Shown here: piece after piece, positions 7,574-12,633 of the stretch
Numbering within the stretch: position 1 is the first letter of the stretch
Layout: the number at the start of each line of letters is the position of its first letter
From: JAUIBE01 sp035267185
Lineage (GTDB): Bacteria > Pseudomonadota > Gammaproteobacteria > Xanthomonadales > SZUA-36
Direction: 5' to 3'
Length of the DNA stretch: 14,484 bases
Assembly: GCA_035267185.1 (NCBI GenBank)
Contig: DATFLY010000108.1
Location: 1-14,484, forward strand
The notes under the pieces: model-generated
What the model was told of the DNA's origin: nothing
Seen by the model: only the letters and a program-made list of their open reading frames with translations
Database searches by the model: none
Translations under genes and position numbers: made by a program

Positions 7574-7629
7574 GTGGGTCCAGGTGGGTGAAGGCATGGG
7601 TAAATGTCGGTGAATGTTCAGTGAAGGCG
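7574..7629 (+). promoter_or_regulatory. Phased direct repeats, candidate operator of the winged-helix regulator
   Basis: Four units GT(G/A)AA start at 7588, 7600, 7610 and 7621 (steps of 12, 10 and 11 bases). Two weaker GTGGGT units lie upstream at 7574 and 7584. Units 1 and 4 share GTGAAGGC; units 2 and 3 share AATGT after GTR. The array lies in the gap between divergent genes and stops about 10 bases before a -10-like TAAAAT (7640-7645). OmpR/PhoB-type winged-helix proteins bind tandem direct repeats with 11-base period next to the -35 region, so this layout fits. That it is a binding site is inference. Confidence 0.5.
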
Positions 7630-7645
7630 CCTGGGCATGTAAAAT
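7617..7645 (+). promoter_or_regulatory. Candidate activator-dependent promoter for the regulator operon
   Basis: TAAAAT (7640-7645; 5 of 6 to the -10 consensus) has only a poor -35, TTCAGT (7617-7622; 3 of 6), 17 bases upstream. The -35 is covered by the phased repeats, which fits a promoter that needs an activator. Transcription would begin near 7652, giving a leader of about 17 bases. Confidence 0.35.
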
Positions 7646-7668
7646 TCCGGGCTTGCCCCGACCAAATT

Positions 7669-9285
7669 ATGAACACTTTGGAACCTGCTGAAAACATACA
7701 CGAACGATTCAGAATAGGCGACCTGGAACTCGATACAGGCACCGTCACGCTGCGGCGTGGAGGCGAAGAGATCGCCCTGCCCGGGCTTTCGTTCGAGCTG
7801 CTGCTTTGCCTCGCGCGCCACGCCCCCAATGTCGTCAGCGCCGACACACTGATGAATGAAGTCTGGGGCGAAGTGGTTGTGGGGGAAGAAACCGTCAAGC
7901 AGCGGGTCAAACTGCTGCGCAAGGCACTGGGCGATGACAGCACAGATCCCCGTTACATCACCGCCGTGCGTGGCCGCGGCTACCGACTGATCGCGAAGGT
8001 GTCCGAAATGGCCGGCCGTTCTGAGCCCGGCCTGGACAGAAAAAGAACCAGCAAATCATTCAGTGCCTTGTTGATATCTGGCGTAATCCTTCTCGCTGCA
8101 GCATTGGTGGTCTTCCTGGTTTCAAGGGACGACGCACTGACAAACCCGGTCCCGGCGATCAGCCAGCAAGAGGACCGCACGGCCACCGACAGTGAGGAAG
8201 CCTGGCAGGCCTATCTCAACGGGCGCGAAGCATACCGCCGCTGGACCCCGCTGGATAACGAGACTGCCCTTGCTTTCTTCCAAAGGGCAATCGAACTCGA
8301 CCCTGATTTTGCCCTCGCCCTGGCCGGAGCTGCAAACGCCAATGCGCTACGCGCGACACAGTTTGGATCCGGTGAGGAGTGGATCGATGAGGCCATTGCC
8401 CTGGCCAGGCGGGCATTGGAACTTGAGCCGGAATTGCCTGAGGCCCTCAAGGCCCTGGGCATTTGCTATGTGCATGAGGGCCGTTACCAGACCGCGCTGG
8501 ATTATTTCCGCAATGCGCTCAGGATTAATCCGGACTACGACGAGGTGCTTTTCAACATCGCCGAACTCATGCACTTCACGGGCCATTGGGACGAGGCCGT
8601 GCAGTTTCAGCAACGAGATGCACAACGCCCTCAAGGCCTGGCACGGCTATCCACGTATCTGCGCGACCTGGGTTTCGATCAGCGAGCCGAAACCCTGGCT
8701 CAAGCCTTTGAAAAGGACTTGCCCCTTTCGTTTTTGACAGATGCCAATCTTTCTTTGCACCTTTTACTGAACGGTGAATTCGAACAGGCGAGCGAGTATG
8801 CCCTCAGCATGCAACGGGCAATTCCCGGCGCGGCAGATGGCTGGCTCCGGGCGGGGGAAATTGATCTCATGACGGGCGATGAGGCATCGGCGATAAAGAA
8901 TTTTGAGACTGCCATGCAAACCGGGGGCGGTTTTGAGGACTACTCAAGACTGCGCGTGGCACAAATGAAACTGCTCGCGGGGGATATCCAGGATGCGGAG
9001 CTGTTACTCAAAACCGTGGAATTGAGTGCCCAACAAGCCATCGCAAATGGTCATGAAGGCTGGTTTCACCGCTGGCACCTTGCTGTTCTGAATTCCCTGT
9101 CCAGTGACTCCGAGGAGGCGCTGGACTGGTTTGAAAAGGCAGTCGAATCAGGCCGACGTCGTTACGAGTGGGATGAGATGGAACCTGCGTTTCAGACCAT
9201 CCGGAACGAAAGCCGCTTCAGGGCAGCAATTCAGCAACAAAAGGACCTGCGACAGGAAATGTGGGAAGTTGTAAGACAGAAATAA
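7669..9285 (+). CDS. Winged-helix, single-TM, TPR transcriptional regulator (CadC/ToxR-like)
   Basis: 538 residues from ATG 7669. Residues 13-110 are an OmpR/PhoB-type winged-helix DNA-binding domain: FRIGDLELD, the TLMNEVWG turn, VKQRVKLLRKALGDD recognition helix, and the wing signature ITAVRGRGYRLIA. A single membrane helix lies at about 131-152. The periplasmic part has tetratricopeptide-like repeats between about 176 and 320 (AYLNGREAYRR, ALAFFQRAIELDPD, AIALARRALELEPELPEALKALG, ALDYFRNALRINPDY) and more degenerate helical pairs to the C-terminus. There is no receiver domain, so this is a one-component membrane regulator like CadC. The frame is open upstream to 7519 and would add 50 residues overlapping the divergent gene. 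I prefer ATG 7669 because it gives the usual short N-terminal arm, although it lacks a clear Shine-Dalgarno. Genes at 9326, 10328 and 10446 follow closely. Confidence 0.93.
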   Translation: MNTLEPAENIHERFRIGDLELDTGTVTLRRGGEEIALPGLSFELLLCLARHAPNVVSADTLMNEVWGEVVVGEETVKQRVKLLRKALGDDSTDPRYITAVRGRGYRLIAKVSEMAGRSEPGLDRKRTSKSFSALLISGVILLAAALVVFLVSRDDALTNPVPAISQQEDRTATDSEEAWQAYLNGREAYRRWTPLDNETALAFFQRAIELDPDFALALAGAANANALRATQFGSGEEWIDEAIALARRALELEPELPEALKALGICYVHEGRYQTALDYFRNALRINPDYDEVLFNIAELMHFTGHWDEAVQFQQRDAQRPQGLARLSTYLRDLGFDQRAETLAQAFEKDLPLSFLTDANLSLHLLLNGEFEQASEYALSMQRAIPGAADGWLRAGEIDLMTGDEASAIKNFETAMQTGGGFEDYSRLRVAQMKLLAGDIQDAELLLKTVELSAQQAIANGHEGWFHRWHLAVLNSLSSDSEEALDWFEKAVESGRRRYEWDEMEPAFQTIRNESRFRAAIQQQKDLRQEMWEVVRQK

Positions 9286-9308
9286 CCGGATTGGTTTAAG
9301 GTGTCATC

Positions 9309-9332
9309 ATGAACCCTGACCAACGATGGTAA
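9309..9332 (+). CDS. Seven-codon micro-ORF overlapping the pip start
   Basis: ATG at 9309 with AAGG 7 bases upstream encodes MNPDQRW and stops with TAA at 9330-9332. The pip start ATG (9326-9328) lies inside its last two codons in another frame. The better ribosome binding site belongs to the micro-ORF, while pip has none of its own, so translational coupling is plausible. It could also be chance. Confidence 0.3.
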   Translation: MNPDQRW

Positions 9333-10303
9333 ACCTCATGCCCAACCAATCTGCAAGCCCGCTCTACCGCGCCATTGAGCCCTATCGCATCGGCTCACTG
9401 AAAGTCTCGGACCTGCACACCATTGTTTATGAAGAGGTCGGCAACCCAAACGGTCGCCCCGCCCTGTTCCTTCACGGTGGCCCGGGTGTTGGAATTGTCC
9501 CGCCGTATCGCCAGTTCTTTGATCCGGAATATTATCGAATCATCCTGGTAGACCAACGCGGTGCCGGTCGCAGCACACCCCATGCCGAGATCGCTGAGAA
9601 CACCACCAACGACATTGTTGCTGACCTGGAGCAACTGAGATCTGAGCTCGGTATCAACGACTGGATTGTGATGGGTGGGAGCTGGGGCAGCCTTCTTGCA
9701 CTGGTTTACGCCATCAAGCACCCAAAAAGCGTTGCCGGCATGATCATCCGGGGCATCTTCCTGGGCCGCCCGGCCGAGATCGAATGGCTGCATGGCCCAC
9801 ATGGCGCAGCGCGCGTGTTTCCGGATGAATGGGAGCGCTACCAGGAGCTGGTGCCCGAAGGGCAGTATGCCGTCGCAACTTATTGCGAATTACTCAAGAG
9901 TCCGGATGAAGAGACCAGACTGGCCGCCGCGCGCGCCTGGAGCCGGTGGGAATTTGCAATGGTCAATATATTTCCTGACCACGAGGGTCTTAAAGACATG
10001 TTGAATGATCCCTCCGCCGTGTCCGTTGCACACATTGAATCGTATTACACCCTCAACAACTTCTTTATGGAGAGCGACAATTTTGTTCTCGACAATGCGG
10101 ATGTGATGGCCCATATCCCCACCCGCATCATTCACGGTCGTTACGACATGATTTGTCCGCCAATATCCGCCTGGGAACTGAACAAGGCACTGCCTAACTC
10201 CCGGCTGACACTGGTTCCGGATGGGGCACACTCGCCCCTGGATGGCGGTATGACAAAGGAACTGGTTGATGCTGCCGATGAGTTTCGTGATCTCAGGTTG
10301 TAG
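9326..10303 (+). CDS. pip: Proline iminopeptidase (alpha/beta hydrolase, S33)
   Basis: 325 residues from ATG 9326 (ATG 9338 would remove four). The S33 prolyl aminopeptidase signature is complete: HGGPG at 50-54 (oxyanion loop), DQRGAGRSTPH (76-86), the nucleophile elbow GGSWGS with S119, the WSRWE motif with substrate-binding Glu209, GRYDMICP with D274, and GAHSPLD with H302. The enzyme releases N-terminal proline from peptides in the cytoplasm. No signal peptide is visible. The length matches the roughly 310-320 residues typical of the family. It starts 40 bases after the regulator gene stop and a 41-codon gene follows 24 bases after its own stop, indicating an operon. Its start overlaps a micro-ORF (9309-9332), suggesting coupled translation. 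I am confident of the family; exact specificity may be broader than proline. Confidence 0.95.
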   Translation: MVNLMPNQSASPLYRAIEPYRIGSLKVSDLHTIVYEEVGNPNGRPALFLHGGPGVGIVPPYRQFFDPEYYRIILVDQRGAGRSTPHAEIAENTTNDIVADLEQLRSELGINDWIVMGGSWGSLLALVYAIKHPKSVAGMIIRGIFLGRPAEIEWLHGPHGAARVFPDEWERYQELVPEGQYAVATYCELLKSPDEETRLAAARAWSRWEFAMVNIFPDHEGLKDMLNDPSAVSVAHIESYYTLNNFFMESDNFVLDNADVMAHIPTRIIHGRYDMICPPISAWELNKALPNSRLTLVPDGAHSPLDGGMTKELVDAADEFRDLRL

Positions 10304-10327
10304 CTGACTCAAATCAGGATCAACTTC

Positions 10328-10453
10328 ATGAAAGACCACGTCAACATCACCAATCGCCAGGTCGATGCAGAAATGCATGCCGATACAAGTACGGTCACCG
10401 TTGAAAGCGGCGAGGTCTGCGAGGTCCCACTGGCTGCCATTGCAGGTGGATAG
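10328..10453 (+). CDS. Small protein, 41 residues, ending in a double-glycine-like sequence
   Basis: ATG 10328 has AGGA 8 bases upstream, and the frame stops with TAG at 10451-10453. The peptide starts MKDHVNITNRQ, is acidic in the middle and ends CEVPLAAIAGG. The last residues put Leu at -7, Ile at -4 and Gly at -2 and -1, the spacing of double-glycine leader peptides, but no core follows. The stop overlaps by 8 bases with a GTG start of the hydrolase gene, so translation of the two is probably coupled. No hydrophobic segment or known family is recognised. A role as a coupling leader or a regulatory small protein is possible. Confidence is moderate because the evidence is a good ribosome binding site and the tight fit between neighbours, not homology. 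Confidence 0.45.
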   Translation: MKDHVNITNRQVDAEMHADTSTVTVESGEVCEVPLAAIAGG

Positions 10454-11648
10454 GCCGATTAACACGCCCAGGACCCCCATCCACCAGCAACATATCTCCG
10501 ATATTCGCGGCCTGGTCCAACTGACCCGGGAGGCAACGCTCGACGCAACGCGTGTTGTCGAAGGGGTTCATCAATCGGTCTGGAGCGGGCTGGCCATGCC
10601 CGGTGGGCGGCGTGCAGGTTCAACCCGTGGCATCACGGGCCTGGTGTATCGTTCGATCAATGGGGTAACGCGACTGGTGGGTGCGGGTGCCGATGCTGCG
10701 CTGGCCGGCATCCAGCCACTGTTTACCGAAAAAGACCCCGAAACGCCTGAATCGCCAAAGCGCGAGGCTTTTATTGCGGCCTTGAATGGCGTCATGGGGG
10801 ATCGCCTGCAAGCCGACCAAAACCCTTTTGCTACAGCAATGACCCTGCGTCATCGCGGCGCGGTTCTTGATGAAACACTTTCAGGCACCCTTCCATCAGC
10901 TTCCGGCAAGGTCCTGCTGTTGATTCATGGATTATGTATGAATGATTTGCAGTGGCGCCGCAAGGTTGAAGGGCAGATTGTGGACCACGGTCAGATCCTG
11001 GCTGATCAGCTCGGCTACACGCCCGTTTACTTACGCTACAACACGGGACTGCCAATTGCGCGTAATGCCGCCTTGCTGGCGGCCGAGATGGAAAACCTGT
11101 CGGCAATTTGGCCGGTGCCAATTGAGTCGTTGTCAATGGTGGCCCACAGCATGGGTGGTTTGTTGGCACGCCATGCAGTTCACCAGGCCAGGAACGGGGA
11201 CATGCAATGGCTAAAACGGCTGAATAAAGTCGTTTTCCTCGGCACCCCACATCATGGCGCCCCGCTGGAAAAAGCCGGTGCCTGGGTTCAGACACTTTTG
11301 GGCGCCACGCCATACTCGGCGCCCTTTGCAAAACTGAGCGGACTTAGAAGTGCGGGAATTACCGATTTGCGCCATGGCCTGACGGCAGAGGAACTGCCAT
11401 TAACGCCTGGCATCAACTGGTATTCAGTTGCCGCCACCACAGCCGCTCGACGCGGTGTACTGGCGAATCACCTGACGGGTGACGGCCTGGTGCCATTGCG
11501 CAGCGCACTGGGTGAATGCAGCCGGGCAAATGAATCATTACTCTTTGCCAACGGGCACACCCGCGTGGTCCATGGGACCAGTCATTTAGGTTTGTTGAGC
11601 AGCAGCCGGGTGAGTGAGCAATTGCTGAAGTGGTTGGGACAGGTTTGA
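10446..11648 (+). CDS. PGAP1-like / lipase-family alpha/beta hydrolase
   Basis: 400 residues from GTG 10446. The open frame extends up to ATG 10365, but that region is occupied by the 41-codon gene and reads as Arg-rich low-quality sequence, so the GTG overlapping the previous stop (GTGGATAG) is the best start. Residues 15-110 are an N-terminal region with DIRGLVQLTREATLDAT and RGITGLVYRSINGVTRLVG, seen in bacterial esterase/lipase-family proteins of this type. The catalytic domain has LLIHGLCMND (158-167, oxyanion loop), AHSMGG with nucleophile S235, FLGTPHHGAPLEK (264-276), TGDGLVP with D346, and GTSHLGLL with H380. The TPHHGAP segment is typical of PGAP1/lipase-like hydrolases. The substrate is probably a lipid or other ester. 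No signal peptide or membrane helix is evident. Confidence 0.87.
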   Translation: MDRPINTPRTPIHQQHISDIRGLVQLTREATLDATRVVEGVHQSVWSGLAMPGGRRAGSTRGITGLVYRSINGVTRLVGAGADAALAGIQPLFTEKDPETPESPKREAFIAALNGVMGDRLQADQNPFATAMTLRHRGAVLDETLSGTLPSASGKVLLLIHGLCMNDLQWRRKVEGQIVDHGQILADQLGYTPVYLRYNTGLPIARNAALLAAEMENLSAIWPVPIESLSMVAHSMGGLLARHAVHQARNGDMQWLKRLNKVVFLGTPHHGAPLEKAGAWVQTLLGATPYSAPFAKLSGLRSAGITDLRHGLTAEELPLTPGINWYSVAATTAARRGVLANHLTGDGLVPLRSALGECSRANESLLFANGHTRVVHGTSHLGLLSSSRVSEQLLKWLGQV

Positions 11649-11656
11649 GGCAAAAA

Positions 11657-11678
11657 CCCGGGCGCTTTTAGGCCTGGG
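11657..11678 (+). terminator. Hairpin after the hydrolase gene
   Basis: CCCGGGC (11657-11663) pairs with GCCTGGG (11672-11678) with one G-T wobble around the 8-base loop GCTTTTAG, starting 9 bases after the stop at 11648. No U-run follows, so its strength as an intrinsic terminator is doubtful. Confidence 0.35.
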
Positions 11679-11725
11679 CTGAATTTGTCATGACTTCATG
11701 AATTCCTGGTCAATAAAATTGTAGT

Positions 11726-11753
11726 GGCCCAGGCCTGTCTCCAGGCCCGGGCC
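11726..11753. terminator. GC-rich hairpin between convergent genes
   Basis: GGCCCAGGCCT (11726-11736) pairs with AGGCCCGGGCC (11743-11753) with one mismatch around loop GTCTCC. It lies between the convergent genes ending at 11648 and 11796 and could stop transcription from either side. No T-tract follows on the plus strand; an AT-rich stretch follows on the minus strand. The left arm can also pair with AGGCCTGGGC at 11670-11679. Confidence 0.4.
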
Positions 11754-11795
11754 CGCGTTGATTACCAGCAAAAAACCGGCATATTCTGATACAGC

Positions 11796-12359
11796 CTAGT
11801 CGTCACAGGCAGGATAACCGGGAGTGGCATCCAGGGAATGGACTCTGCCATCGGTTACCGTCATTTTCATGCACTTGTGCTGTGAGCCACCGTCCCGGGT
11901 CCACCAGGTGTATGAGCCATTACGATCTTTGTAGGAGTCCACGACGTAGTAGCCGTGATCTTCCATTTCCTGTTCGCCGCTGGAACCTCGTGCACCGATC
12001 AGTTCCTTGCGCCAATGATCCTTATCGTTACTGCCGCTTGAACTTCCACTGTGTCCTGACTGGTGTCTCTGGCAGTCATATTCAGGGCCGGCTGTAATGG
12101 TGTCATAGCGACCATCCATCGTGACGACGGTCAGACAGGTTTGGGAAGATCTTTGCCACCAGTTCGTCCAGATACGATCGTTTCCTTTTTCAGTGTTCAC
12201 CACCTGATATCCCATATCTTCCAGGGCTGCTTCACCACTACTGGCCCGGACGTGAAGCAGGTCCCGAACATCCCTGGGTAAATCGTACTGTGCCCAGGCA
12301 AGGCTGCTTGCACAACACAGTGTAATGGCCAATCCAATCCGTTTGAGATAGCGATCCAT
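11796..12359 (-). CDS. Small secreted protein with two copies of one Cys-containing domain
   Basis: 187 residues from ATG 12359, with AGGAG 8 bases upstream. Residues 1-23 form a signal peptide ending AWA before QYD. The mature protein is an internal duplication. Copy 1 (about 33-96) runs DLLHVRASSGEAALEDMGYQVV, TNWWQ, CLTVVTMDGRYDTI, DC. Copy 2 (about 119-185) runs ELIGARGSSGEQEMEDHGYYVV, TWWTRD, CMKMTVTDGRVHSL, AC. Each copy has two Cys (75/96 and 163/185) that may form a disulphide. The linker (97-113) is rich in Ser, Gly and His. I know similar (R)xSSGExxLxxxGY...WW...C...DGR repeats in exported bacterial proteins but no assigned function. The pattern suggests a small periplasmic or surface binding domain. 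It is convergent with the hydrolase gene. Confidence 0.82.
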   Translation of the reverse strand: MDRYLKRIGLAITLCCASSLAWAQYDLPRDVRDLLHVRASSGEAALEDMGYQVVNTEKGNDRIWTNWWQRSSQTCLTVVTMDGRYDTITAGPEYDCQRHQSGHSGSSSGSNDKDHWRKELIGARGSSGEQEMEDHGYYVVDSYKDRNGSYTWWTRDGGSQHKCMKMTVTDGRVHSLDATPGYPACDD

Positions 12360-12633
12360 TCAAAATTCTCCTGAGAATAAAATTAAAGCGGGGATTCACA
12401 ACACCTGACCAAGTCCAGGGCCAGGAATCGTAACCTTTTCAAATCGAGGACAGGATCGAACGTTTCAATACCTGCCTGAGTGATTGATCATATCAAACTA
12501 TGTAGAATCCCGGGCAGAACAACAATTTTCTTGTTCCTCGCTCAATTCCCGGAGATTTACCCGTGCAAAAATATTTTTGGTTGGCGCTATTGGATTCCTC
12601 CATTTCAGAATAATTGACCTGTAAGCAGACTCA
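12360..12633. other. Intergenic gap upstream of the duplicated-domain gene
   Basis: A 274-base AT-richer gap between two minus-strand genes. It must carry the promoter of the gene starting at 12359, but I see no convincing -35/-10 pair at a position that keeps the ribosome binding site. A plus-strand GTG (12563) with GGAG upstream opens only 16 codons. There is no tRNA, strong hairpin or repeat. Confidence 0.6.

Noticed and set aside
7519..7668. A 50-residue N-terminal extension of the winged-helix regulator.
   Set aside because: It overlaps the divergent gene start, consists mostly of the phased repeats, and the family normally has a short arm before the FRIGDLELD strand.
9890..10480. A 196-codon minus-strand frame across pip and the small gene.
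   Set aside because: Its codon pattern is the mirror of the well-supported pip gene; the product has no recognisable motif and no good start signal.
12563..12613. A 16-codon plus-strand frame starting GTG with GGAG upstream, looking like the start of a signal peptide (QKYFWLALL).
   Set aside because: It stops after 16 codons and no continuation is visible in other frames; too short to call a gene or a pseudogene.
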